The translations under genes were made by a program, and so were the position numbers. A stretch of DNA of 64,000 bases from Brevundimonas bacteroides DSM 4726 (GTDB lineage Bacteria; Pseudomonadota; Alphaproteobacteria; Caulobacterales; Caulobacteraceae): the NCBI RefSeq assembly GCF_000701445.1, contig NZ_JNIX01000007.1, forward strand, positions 38,501 to 102,500. The letters are read 5' to 3'. This document shows, one piece after another, positions 7,975 to 15,795 of this stretch. The number at the start of each line of letters is the position of its first letter. Position 1 is the first letter of the stretch. The notes beneath the pieces were generated by a model, which was given only the letters and a program-made list of their open reading frames with translations, was not told the DNA's origin and did not search any database.

Positions 7975-9369
7975 TCAGATGTGGATGGCGTGACCCAGGG
8001 CCCGCAGGGACGCCTCGTGGAAGGCCTCACCCAGGGTCGGGTGGACGTGGATGACGCCCGCGACGTCCTCCAGCACGGCCCCCATCTCCAGCATCTGGGC
8101 GAAGCTGTTGGACAGCTCCGCGACGTGCTGGCCGACGGCCTGGAGGCCCAGGATGCGGTGGTCGGATTTCGACGCGATCACGCGGACGAAGCCGCCGTCC
8201 TCGCCCGCCTCGATGGCCAGCGCCCGGCCGATGGCGGCGAGCGGGAAGACCGACTGGATCACGTCGTCGCGGCCCTCAACGTCGAGCGGGCCGAGACCGG
8301 CGGAGACGATCTCCGGCTCGGTGAAGCAGACGGCCGCGATCGTCACAGGGTCAAACCGCCGGTCCTTCCCGGCGATGATCTCGGCGACCATCTCGCCCTG
8401 GGCCGAGCCCTTGTGGGCCAGCATGGGTTCGCCGGTCAGGTCGCCGACGGCCCAGACGTTGCGCATGCTGGTCGCGCAGCGATCGTCGACCTTCACGAAC
8501 GGTCCGGCCATCGCCACGCCCATGTTCTCCAGACCCCAGCCGGATGTGCGGGGCTTGCGGCCCACGGTGACCAGCACCTTGTCGGCTGGAATCGACAGAG
8601 GCTCGCCGTCCTTCGTTGTGATCGACAGCGCGCCGTCGCCGAAGCCGCCCGCGCGGGCACCGAGGAACAGCTGAACCCCGTGCCGTTCCAGCCACTTGTG
8701 CACCGGATCGGTCAGGGCCTTGTCGTAGAGCGGCAGGATGCGGTCGGCCATTTCGACGATGGCGACCTCGGCCCCCAGCTTGCGGTAGGCGATGCCGAGC
8801 TCCAGCCCGATGTAGCCGCCGCCGACCACGACCAGCCTGCCCGGCACGGCATCCAGCGACAGGGCCTCGGTCGAGGAGATCACGTCGCCGCCAAAGGGCA
8901 GGAAGGGCAGTTCGACGGGCTCGGACCCCGTCGCCAGGATGACGTGCTCGGCGGTGATGGTGACCGGACCGTCCTCGGTCTCGACGCGGCACGTCTTGGC
9001 GTCCTGGAAGGTCGCCCAGCCCTTGATCACCTTGACCTTGGCCTTCTTCAGCAGGGCCGCGACGCCGGTGTTCAGCTTGCGGACGATCCCGTCTTTCCAC
9101 TCGACCGTTTTGGACAGGTCGATGGCGGGTGCGGACGCGGTGATGCCGAGCGTCCCGTCGCCGGCGGCCTTGGTCACGGTCTCATACTTGGCCGCCGCGT
9201 GGATGATGGCCTTGGACGGAATGCAGCCGACGTTCAGGCAGGTGCCACCGAGGCCGTCCCCACCGTCCACCAGTACGGTCTCCAGCCCTAGCTGACCGCA
9301 ACGAATGCCCGCGACATAGCCGCCAGTGCCGGCACCGATGATGAGGACTTTGGTCTTCAGTATTTGCAT
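7975..9369 (-). CDS. lpdA: dihydrolipoyl dehydrogenase (E3)
   Basis: 464 residues from MQILKTKV; upstream ATGs five and four codons earlier are also possible because the preceding gene's TGA overlaps them. The FAD-binding GAGTGGYVAG, the redox disulfide in GGTCLNVGCIPSK, the NAD-binding GGGYIGLELG and the C-terminal HVHPTLGE His-Glu pair are all present. E3 reoxidises the dihydrolipoyl groups of E2 and passes electrons to NAD. It is the last gene of the branched-chain 2-oxoacid dehydrogenase operon, so it is probably the dedicated E3 of that complex; the genome should have others for the pyruvate and oxoglutarate complexes. Confidence 0.95.
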   Translation of the reverse strand: MQILKTKVLIIGAGTGGYVAGIRCGQLGLETVLVDGGDGLGGTCLNVGCIPSKAIIHAAAKYETVTKAAGDGTLGITASAPAIDLSKTVEWKDGIVRKLNTGVAALLKKAKVKVIKGWATFQDAKTCRVETEDGPVTITAEHVILATGSEPVELPFLPFGGDVISSTEALSLDAVPGRLVVVGGGYIGLELGIAYRKLGAEVAIVEMADRILPLYDKALTDPVHKWLERHGVQLFLGARAGGFGDGALSITTKDGEPLSIPADKVLVTVGRKPRTSGWGLENMGVAMAGPFVKVDDRCATSMRNVWAVGDLTGEPMLAHKGSAQGEMVAEIIAGKDRRFDPVTIAAVCFTEPEIVSAGLGPLDVEGRDDVIQSVFPLAAIGRALAIEAGEDGGFVRVIASKSDHRILGLQAVGQHVAELSNSFAQMLEMGAVLEDVAGVIHVHPTLGEAFHEASLRALGHAIHI

Positions 9370-9380
9370 GGAGCTCATCA

Positions 9381-9827
9381 TCAACGGGGCAGATGCGTCG
9401 GTGGGCGATCGGGCATCAGCAGGGTGTCTGGTGGATAGTGGTTCAGCACAATCGTGCTCGATCCCACGCCGGGTTCGGCGGACTCGACCTCATCCAAGAA
9501 GAAGAGGAGTGCGGCACCTTCCCGGAGGTAGGGATAGTGTCTTGGGCAACTGACTTGGTCCTCGCCCGTCGGTCGGTGCATCACGAACGTCGCCGGCGGC
9601 CGCCCTTTCAGAGCGACGATGGTTTCGACCGTCGCCTCTATAACCGGCACCCCGGCTTCGGGTGGCAGCTCTCGGGCGGCAGTCACACGGCCGATCACCA
9701 CAGATGAGCTATCTTCGATCAGCGACCGGTCAGGGCGGTGCGCATAGACAATCGAGCAGGCTTGCGACGCCTTTGGAGCCAGCGCTGCGAACGCAACAAC
9801 GGCTATCCCGAACGACCGCCAGCGCAT
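9381..9827 (-). CDS. small secreted Cys-containing protein, possibly TIMP/NTR-like
   Basis: 148 residues, starting two bases after the E2 stop and ending on top of the E3 start region, so it belongs to the operon. A signal peptide ends in SQA, and the mature protein would begin at or next to a cysteine (ACSIVYAH). The rest reads as beta-strands: SSVVIGRVTAARE, VIEATVETIVALKGRPPATFVMH, then a second cysteine and GAALLFFLDEV. A mature N-terminal Cys, an xVxGxV strand and a valine-rich strand ending in KG are typical of bacterial proteins with a TIMP/netrin-like OB fold; this is inference from pattern. No obvious link to oxoacid oxidation. Confidence 0.7.
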   Translation of the reverse strand: MRWRSFGIAVVAFAALAPKASQACSIVYAHRPDRSLIEDSSSVVIGRVTAARELPPEAGVPVIEATVETIVALKGRPPATFVMHRPTGEDQVSCPRHYPYLREGAALLFFLDEVESAEPGVGSSTIVLNHYPPDTLLMPDRPPTHLPR

Positions 9828-9829
9828 GG

Positions 9830-11497
9830 TCACATCCACAGCGTCGCGGGCTGTTCCAGCAGGCCCTTGATGCGCTGCACGAAGACCGCGGCGTCGTGGC
9901 CGTCGACGATGCGGTGATCGAAGCTGGACGACAGGTTCATCATCTTGCGCACGACCATCTGGCCGTCCTTCACCACCACCCGCTCCTGGATCTTGTTCGG
10001 GCCGACGATGGCGACCTCGGGGTGGTTGATGATGGGGGTGTGGACCACGCCGCCCAGCGTGCCCAGCGAGGTGATGGTGATGGTCGAGCCGGTCAGCTCC
10101 TCGCGCTTGGCCGAGCCGTCCTTGGCCGCGCCCGAGACGCGGCCGATTTCCAGCGCGGTATCGTAGGGGTCGCGCGCCTCGGCGTGGCGGACCACCGGCA
10201 CCATGAGGCCGTTCGGCGTCTGGGCGGCGATGCCCAGATGCACGGCCGCGTGCTGGGTCAGGACCCCGGCCTCGTCGTCGTAGTGGGCGTTGATCTGGGG
10301 CTGGTCGCGCAGCGCCACGACGATGGCGCGGGCGATGAAGGGCAGGACGTTCAGCTTGGGCCGGTCCGTCCCCTTGTTCTGGGCGTTCAGATGGGCGCGC
10401 AACTCCTCCAGCGCCGTGACGTCGATCTCCTCGACATAGGTGATGTGGGGGATGCGCCGGACGCTCTCGGCCATCTTCTCCGCGATCTTGCGGCGCAGGC
10501 CGATGATGCGGACCTCGGAGGAGCCTTCGGCGCGGGCGTAGGTGGAGCTGGTGGCGGAGGCCGCCGCCGGGCGCGAACCGCCAGACAGGAAGGCGTCCAG
10601 ATCGCCGTGCTCGATGCGGCCGGCGGGACCGGAGCCGGGGACGAACTGGAGCTCGATGCCCAGTTCGCGTGCGCGCTTGCGCACGGCGGGCGAGGCGAGC
10701 GGGCGGACGCCGGGGGTCTGGGCCTGACGCGCGACCGGGGCTGTGGACGCCGCCGGCACCGGTATCGACTTCGAGGTCTCGGACTTCGGCTGGGGCGCTG
10801 CCTTGGCCGTCGGAGCCGGGGCGGGCGTTGCTGCTTTCGGGGCGGCGGCGACATTGCCCGCGCCCTCCACGTCGAAACGCACCAGCGGTCCGCCCACGGG
10901 GACCTGCATCCCCGCCTCGCCGTGGAGCGCCGTGACCACCCCCGCGACGGGGCTGGTCAGTTCGACCGTGGCCTTGTCGGTCATGACCTCGGCCAGAAGC
11001 TGGTCTTCGGAGACCGCGTCGCCGACCGCGACGTGCCAAGCGACCAGCTCGGCTTCGGCCGTGCCTTCGCCCACGTCGGGGAGCTTGAAGACGTAGTTTC
11101 CGGGGGCGTCGGACTTGCCCCCCTCCCCGGCTTCGCCGGTACTCCCCCCAGAGGGGGGAGAGACGGGATCGGTCGTCTGTCCCCCCTCTGGGGGGACCGA
11201 AGCCTGCGGAGCAGGGTTCGAGGGGGGCTCAGAGGACTCGGCGGCGTTCCCCGCCCCCTCGACCTCGAACTCGACCAGCGGCCCGCCGACCGGCGACATC
11301 ACGCCCGGCTCGCCATGCAGCGCCGTGACCGTGCCCGCGACAGGCGAGGTCAGCTCCACTGTCGCCTTGTCGGTCATGACGTCGGCCAGGATCTGATCCT
11401 CGGCCACGGTGTCGCCCACGGCGACGTGCCAGGCGACGAGCTCGGCCTCGGCGGTCCCTTCGCCCACGTCGGGCAGCTTGAAGACGTAGCGACCCAT
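9830..11497 (-). CDS. bkdB: branched-chain 2-oxoacid dehydrogenase E2 (dihydrolipoamide acyltransferase), two lipoyl domains
   Basis: 555 residues. Two nearly identical lipoyl domains (about 1-80 and 133-212), each with the MTDKATVEL loop whose lysine (44 and 175) carries lipoate; a peripheral subunit-binding domain (about 264-304, ASPAVRKRAREL to DLDAFL); and the acyltransferase core with SFDHRIVDGHDAA near the C-terminus. It transfers the acyl group from E1 to CoA. Residues about 90-130, between the lipoyl domains, are encoded by an inverted pair of palindromic repeat elements and read as a Pro/Gly/Ser-rich linker. ATG overlaps the E1beta stop by one base. Confidence 0.93.
   Translation of the reverse strand: MGRYVFKLPDVGEGTAEAELVAWHVAVGDTVAEDQILADVMTDKATVELTSPVAGTVTALHGEPGVMSPVGGPLVEFEVEGAGNAAESSEPPSNPAPQASVPPEGGQTTDPVSPPSGGSTGEAGEGGKSDAPGNYVFKLPDVGEGTAEAELVAWHVAVGDAVSEDQLLAEVMTDKATVELTSPVAGVVTALHGEAGMQVPVGGPLVRFDVEGAGNVAAAPKAATPAPAPTAKAAPQPKSETSKSIPVPAASTAPVARQAQTPGVRPLASPAVRKRARELGIELQFVPGSGPAGRIEHGDLDAFLSGGSRPAAASATSSTYARAEGSSEVRIIGLRRKIAEKMAESVRRIPHITYVEEIDVTALEELRAHLNAQNKGTDRPKLNVLPFIARAIVVALRDQPQINAHYDDEAGVLTQHAAVHLGIAAQTPNGLMVPVVRHAEARDPYDTALEIGRVSGAAKDGSAKREELTGSTITITSLGTLGGVVHTPIINHPEVAIVGPNKIQERVVVKDGQMVVRKMMNLSSSFDHRIVDGHDAAVFVQRIKGLLEQPATLWM
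11113..11229. repeat. inverted pair of bimodular palindromic elements inside the E2 gene
   Basis: Two copies face each other. The left copy contains the hairpins CCGGCTTCGCCGG (11127-11139) and CTCCCCCC/GGGGGGAG (11142-11160); the right copy has CCCCCC-TCT-GGGGGG (about 11180-11195) followed by CCTGC-GGA-GCAGG and a run of G. The same two-hairpin plan (C-rich/G-rich palindrome, short spacer, small hairpin, G-rich tail) is seen in intergenic copies at 24.7 and 41.3-41.5 kb. Here the element is translated in frame as the linker between lipoyl domains. Confidence 0.8.
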
Positions 11498-12621
11498 CAG
11501 CGTCCTCCGCTCATGACGGATTTCAGGGCGTCCGCAACCCTCTGCGGGCCCGGGAAGTATTCCCACTCGAACGCATGCGGATAGGGCGTGTCCCAGCCAC
11601 AGACGCGGGTGATCGGCGCCTCCAGCTCGTAGAAGCAGCGTTCCTGAACCAGGGCCGACAGTTCCGCTCCGTACCCGGAGGTTTTCGGCGCCTCGTGCAC
11701 GATGACGCAGCGGCCGGTCTTCTTCACGCTGGCCTCGATGGTCTCGATGTCGAGCGGCACCAGGCTGCGCAGGTCGATGACTTCGGCGTCGACGCCGGCG
11801 TGCTCGGCGCCCGCCAGCGACACCCACACCATCGATCCATAGGCCAGGATGGTGACGTCATTGCCCTCGCGCATGATGCGCGCCTTGCCGATCGGCTCGA
11901 TGTACTTGCCCGTCGGCACCTGGGCCAGAGCCTGCGCCTTCCACGGCGAGACCGGGTTCTGGTGCCAGCCGTCGAAGGGGCCGTTGTAGAGCCGCTTGGG
12001 CTCGAAGAAGATGACCGGATCGTCGTCCTCGATCGCCGCGGTCAGCAGACCCTTGGCGTCATAGGGGTTGGACGGGATCACCACCTTCAGGCCGGCGATG
12101 TGTGTGAACAGGCTCTCCGGGCTCTGGCTGTGGGTCTGGCCGCCGAAGATGCCGCCGCCATAGGGGCTGCGCACCACGATGGGGGCGGTGAACTGCCCGG
12201 CCGAGCGGTAACGCAGCTTGGCGGCCTCGGACACGATCTGGTCGTAGGCCGGATAGATGTAGTCGGCGAACTGGATCTCCACGACCGGACGCAGACCGTA
12301 GGACCCCATGCCGATGGAAGCCGCGACGATGCCGCACTCCGAGATCGGAGCATCGAAGCTGCGGGTCAGGCCGTGCTTCTTCTGAAGGTGATCTGTGACC
12401 CGGAAGACCCCACCGAAATAGCCCGCGTCCTCGCCGAAGCTCAGCACGTTGGGGTCTTCGGCCATCTTGACGTCCAGCGCCGAGTTCAGCGCCTGGATCA
12501 TGTTCATCGGCGCGACCGTCGACGCCTCGGGCGCGTCGGAGGCGGGGGCGTCGGACTGGTCCGCCATGTCGGGCTCGATGCCGTCCTGGATGTCGGCGTC
12601 GGTGAAGGCTTGCTCGGTCAT
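11497..12621 (-). CDS. bkdA2: branched-chain 2-oxoacid dehydrogenase E1 component, beta subunit
   Basis: 374 residues. The first 35 or so are an acidic Asp/Ala-rich extension not usual in the family, after which the transketolase-like core starts at MNMIQALNSALD. LSFGEDAGYFGGVFRVT and RSFDAPISECGI are typical of E1beta, and the C-terminal transketolase domain follows (AEVIDLRSLVPLD). With E1alpha it binds thiamine diphosphate and decarboxylates branched-chain 2-oxoacids. The gene lies four bases after E1alpha and overlaps E2 by one base. Confidence 0.93.
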   Translation of the reverse strand: MTEQAFTDADIQDGIEPDMADQSDAPASDAPEASTVAPMNMIQALNSALDVKMAEDPNVLSFGEDAGYFGGVFRVTDHLQKKHGLTRSFDAPISECGIVAASIGMGSYGLRPVVEIQFADYIYPAYDQIVSEAAKLRYRSAGQFTAPIVVRSPYGGGIFGGQTHSQSPESLFTHIAGLKVVIPSNPYDAKGLLTAAIEDDDPVIFFEPKRLYNGPFDGWHQNPVSPWKAQALAQVPTGKYIEPIGKARIMREGNDVTILAYGSMVWVSLAGAEHAGVDAEVIDLRSLVPLDIETIEASVKKTGRCVIVHEAPKTSGYGAELSALVQERCFYELEAPITRVCGWDTPYPHAFEWEYFPGPQRVADALKSVMSGGR

Positions 12622-12625
12622 CGGC

Positions 12626-13858
12626 TCAGACCCCCACTTCGCGGCGCTGTTCGACCAGGCGCCAGTCCTCGGTGGCGTAAACCTCCTCGAACATGGTCTT
12701 CACGCTGGGGCGGGACTGGCCGAGCGTGCCGATGGCCTCGGCCTCCTTGCCCGCGGCCCGGACCTGTTCGACGGCGTCCTTTTCGGCCTCGGCCTGCTGC
12801 TCCTCGGACCATTCGCCGAGCGCGATCAGGTGCTGCTTCAGCCGCACGATCGGGTCGCCCAGCGGCCACTTCTCGTGCTCGTCGCCGGGGCGGTAACGGC
12901 TGGGATCGTCCGAGGTCGAGTGCGGGGCGCCGCGATAGGTGAACAGCTCGATCACCGTCGCGCCCTGGTTCGTCCGCGCCCGCTCCTCGGCCCACTGGGT
13001 CGCCGCCCAGACGGCCAGGAAGTCGTTGCCGTCGACCCGCAGCGCCGGCAGGCCATAGCCGATGGCCTTGGAGGCGAAGGTCGTCTCCAGCCCGCCCGCG
13101 ATGCCCATGAAGGAGCTGATGGCCCACTGGTTGTTGACGACGTTCAGGATCACCGGAGCGCGATAGACGGCGGCGAAGGTGAGCGCGTTGTGGAAGTCGC
13201 CTTCCGCCGTGGCGCCGTCGCCGATCCAGCTGATGGCGATCTTGTCGTCGCCCTTGTAGGCGCTGGCCATGGCCCAGCCGACGGCCTGCGGCACCTGTGT
13301 GCCCAGATTGCCGCTGATGGTGAAGAAGCCGTAGTCCTTGGCCGAATACATGATCGGCAGCTGGCGGCCTTTGATCGGATCTTCGGCGTTGGAATAGATC
13401 TGGTTCATCATCGCCGCGAGCGGATAGCCGCGCGCGATAAGCAGGCCCTGCTGGCGATAGGTCGGAAAGCCCATGTCCTCTCTGGACAGGATCATGCCCT
13501 GGGCGACGGCGATGGCCTCCTCGCCGGTGCACTTCATGTAGAAGCTGGTCTTGCCCTGGCGGTGGGCGCGGTGCATCCGGTCGTCGAAGGCTCGGGTCAG
13601 GATCATGGCCTTCAGGCCCCGGCGCATCGTCTCGGGATCCAGCTTCGGGTCCCACGGCCCGACGGCCCGGCCCTCGTCGTCCAGCACCCGCACCAGGCGG
13701 AAGGCCAGATCCAGCATGGCGACCGGGCGCGCATCGACCGGCGGCCGATCCACGGCGCCGGCGGCGTCGATCTTGATGTGGCTGAAGTCCGGCGCGTCTC
13801 CCGGGCGGCCCGAAGGCTCCGGCACGCGCAGCGAGAGCGGCCTTGAGTTCCTGGTCAT
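12626..13858 (-). CDS. bkdA1: branched-chain 2-oxoacid dehydrogenase E1 component, alpha subunit
   Basis: 410 residues, first gene of the operon. The thiamine-diphosphate motif GDGATAEGDFHNALT ends in the usual NN (VVNNQWAIS). TYRGAPHSTSDDPSRYR matches the phosphorylation-loop region conserved in branched-chain rather than pyruvate E1alpha proteins, supporting valine/leucine/isoleucine-derived 2-oxoacids as substrates. The divergent Lrp-type regulator next door is the usual partner of bkd operons. ATG at 13858. Confidence 0.93.
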   Translation of the reverse strand: MTRNSRPLSLRVPEPSGRPGDAPDFSHIKIDAAGAVDRPPVDARPVAMLDLAFRLVRVLDDEGRAVGPWDPKLDPETMRRGLKAMILTRAFDDRMHRAHRQGKTSFYMKCTGEEAIAVAQGMILSREDMGFPTYRQQGLLIARGYPLAAMMNQIYSNAEDPIKGRQLPIMYSAKDYGFFTISGNLGTQVPQAVGWAMASAYKGDDKIAISWIGDGATAEGDFHNALTFAAVYRAPVILNVVNNQWAISSFMGIAGGLETTFASKAIGYGLPALRVDGNDFLAVWAATQWAEERARTNQGATVIELFTYRGAPHSTSDDPSRYRPGDEHEKWPLGDPIVRLKQHLIALGEWSEEQQAEAEKDAVEQVRAAGKEAEAIGTLGQSRPSVKTMFEEVYATEDWRLVEQRREVGV

Positions 13859-13938
13859 TCCATCCTGCCGTCCGGTTGATCCGAGCGCGTCACTGATTTC
13901 CGGCGCTCATAACACGCACCCCGCGTTAACGCTCGCCT

Positions 13939-13993
13939 ATTATCGCCTTGCGCAAGCCCAGTTTAGGGTATTTTATTGCGCGATAGCGATAAT
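13939..13993. promoter_or_regulatory. inverted repeat in the divergent bkd/Lrp promoter region
   Basis: ATTATCGC (13939-13946) and GCGATAAT (13986-13993) are exact reverse complements framing the only A/T-richer stretch of the 147-base gap; a third related word, TTATTGCG, lies at 13973-13980. Lrp/AsnC regulators typically bind several such degenerate half-sites in their own promoter, so this is a plausible operator for autoregulation and for bkd control. The right arm touches the ribosome site of the regulator gene. Confidence 0.55.
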
Positions 13994-14005
13994 CGGAGAA
14001 ATGCC

Positions 14006-14494
14006 TTGGCTGACGAACTGGACCCGATCGACGCCCGCATCCTGGACATCCTGCAACAGGACGCCGGCCTGTCGGTCGCGGAGGTCGCCGAGCGGGTGGG
14101 CCTGTCGGCCTCGCCGTGCTGGAGACGGATCAAGAGACTGGAGGATACCGGCTTCATCCGCAAGCGGGTGACGCTGCTGGACGCCGGGCTCCTGGGTCTG
14201 GACTTCGAGGTCTACGCCATCGTCAAGCTGAGCCTTCCGTCCAAGGACAACCTGGATGCCTTCGAGGCCGCGGTCGCCAACTGGCCCGAGGTCGTCCAGT
14301 GCGCCACCATCACGGGTCGCGAGGACTATGTGCTGCGGATCATCACCTCGGACATGCATGCCTTCGACCAGTTCCTGCGGGAAAAGCTGCTCAGCCTCGG
14401 CATCGTCTCGGACTGCGAGAGCCACATCGTCACCCGAGGGGTGAAGAACGTGACCACCCTGCCGCTGGGCATCGTCACGCCCCACGTGCAATAG
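14006..14494 (+). CDS. bkdR: Lrp/AsnC-family regulator of the bkd operon
   Basis: 162 residues from a TTG start at 14006, chosen because CGGAGAA at 13994-14000 gives a well-placed ribosome site and the protein then begins LADELDPIDARIL as is usual for the family; no in-frame ATG exists. The N-terminal winged helix-turn-helix (VAEVAERVGLSASPCWRRIKRLE) and the C-terminal ligand-binding RAM domain with GREDYVLRI are clear. It is transcribed divergently from bkdA1, the position of BkdR-type activators that respond to branched-chain amino acids. The target assignment is by context. Confidence 0.88.
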   Translation: MADELDPIDARILDILQQDAGLSVAEVAERVGLSASPCWRRIKRLEDTGFIRKRVTLLDAGLLGLDFEVYAIVKLSLPSKDNLDAFEAAVANWPEVVQCATITGREDYVLRIITSDMHAFDQFLREKLLSLGIVSDCESHIVTRGVKNVTTLPLGIVTPHVQ

Positions 14495-14524
14495 TCTCGG
14501 GCACAGTTCAGGAGGCCGCACAGC

Positions 14525-15460
14525 ATGATCGAGATGGTGATCGACGCCCGCAGGAAGGACCTCGGCGGCTTCGAGGTCGGGCGCGTCCTGCCGTTCCATT
14601 CGCGCCGCATGATCGGGCCCTTCATCTTCCTGGATCACATGGGCCCGGCCGAGTTCGCGCCGGGGGCCGAGGCGATCAATGTGCGACCGCATCCGCACAT
14701 CGGACTGTCGACGCTGTCCTATCTGTTCGAGGGCGAGATGCTGCACCGCGACAGCCTGGGCTACACCCAACACATTCGTCCCGGCGAGGTGAACTGGATG
14801 ACCGCCGGCAAGGGCATCGTCCATTCCGAACGGACCGATCCGCTCAAAAGGGCGCAGGGCGGCCCGCTGAACGGCATGCAGGCGTGGATCGCCCTGCCGA
14901 CCGAGGCCGAGGAAACGAATCCCAGCTTTCAGCACATCGGTGAAGAGGGACTGCCCCTCTATGAGAACGGCGGCCTGTTCGCGCGGCTGGTGGCGGGGGA
15001 GGCTTATGGCGCCAAGGCGGGGGTGCAGGTGTCCTCGCCGCTCTTCTACGTCCATTGGGAGCTGCAGGACGGCGTGCGGACCGCCCCGCCGCCGGGCAGC
15101 GGCGCCGGCGGCATGTCGGAGCGCGCGCTCTATGTCGCCAAGGGTTCGGTCGAGATCGGCGACCGCACCTTCCACGAGGGCCAGCTGGTCGTGCTGGAGC
15201 CGACGGCGGAGCCGACCGTGCGATCCATCGGCCCGTCGACGGTCATGGTGCTGGGCGGAGAGCCGGTCGGCGAGCGCCACATCTGGTGGAACTTCGTCCA
15301 CTCGTCGAGGGAGCGCATCGAGCAGGCCAAGAAGGACTGGAAGGCCGGCCGCATGACCCTGCCGACCGAGGACGACCACGAGTTCATTCCTCTTCCGGAC
15401 GACGCTGCGGTGACCACCCGTTCCGACCCGGTTTCCCCTGGGCCGACACATCCGGTCTAG
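14525..15460 (+). CDS. pirin family protein
   Basis: 311 residues with the bicupin pirin layout. The N-terminal cupin shows FIFLDHMGP, the metal-binding RPHPHIGLSTLSYLFEG and MTAGKGIVHSER; the C-terminal cupin covers about residues 175-285. Bacterial pirins bind iron and some have quercetin dioxygenase activity or modulate pyruvate dehydrogenase; the role here is unknown. It starts 30 bases after the Lrp-type gene on the same strand. Confidence 0.9.
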   Translation: MIEMVIDARRKDLGGFEVGRVLPFHSRRMIGPFIFLDHMGPAEFAPGAEAINVRPHPHIGLSTLSYLFEGEMLHRDSLGYTQHIRPGEVNWMTAGKGIVHSERTDPLKRAQGGPLNGMQAWIALPTEAEETNPSFQHIGEEGLPLYENGGLFARLVAGEAYGAKAGVQVSSPLFYVHWELQDGVRTAPPPGSGAGGMSERALYVAKGSVEIGDRTFHEGQLVVLEPTAEPTVRSIGPSTVMVLGGEPVGERHIWWNFVHSSRERIEQAKKDWKAGRMTLPTEDDHEFIPLPDDAAVTTRSDPVSPGPTHPV

Positions 15461-15795
15461 GGCGACCAGACAAGGGCATGCCCCGCGATCGTCCCTGCTC
15501 GGTGGGGTCTGGCGTCCATTCTGCGGGGGCTCAACCTGAACGCATGAAACAGCCGAGCTCCATATGGCTCAGGTTGTATTGCTGGGGCTCGCACGTTAGC
15601 CCGGCTTATGGATCAGTGGTGGGTCGAACTGGAGCCTTCGAGCGGCGAACGGGTCGTCTGTTTACGGCGTGACGGCGTCGTCCATCGGGAACGGATCGAG
15701 GCGCGACATCTCGCCTCTCACCGCGACCCGATAGAGTGGCTCTGGCTTGTCGTGGGCCGAATGGACCGGTCGCTCATGGGCAAGTGGAAGTAGAC
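15461..15795. other. gene-poor gap before the methyltransferase
   Basis: 335 bases. Only a doubtful 61-codon frame (15608-15793) is visible. Base composition is visibly less GC-rich than the flanks. It may mark one edge of an acquired segment that reaches to the tRNA-Ala gene. Confidence 0.5.
15608..15793 (+). CDS. possible small protein, unknown
   Basis: 61 codons beginning MDQWWVELEPSSGERVV and ending just before the methyltransferase GTG. It has a plausible mixed composition with Trp-rich ends but no good ribosome site upstream and no family I recognise. Its last bases include the ribosome site of the next gene, which could mean coupling, or that the frame is fortuitous. Confidence 0.35.
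   Translation: MDQWWVELEPSSGERVVCLRRDGVVHRERIEARHLASHRDPIEWLWLVVGRMDRSLMGKWK

Noticed and set aside
9662..11584. 640-codon open frame antisense to the E2 gene
   Set aside because: Shadow frame; the sense strand has lipoyl, binding and catalytic domains.
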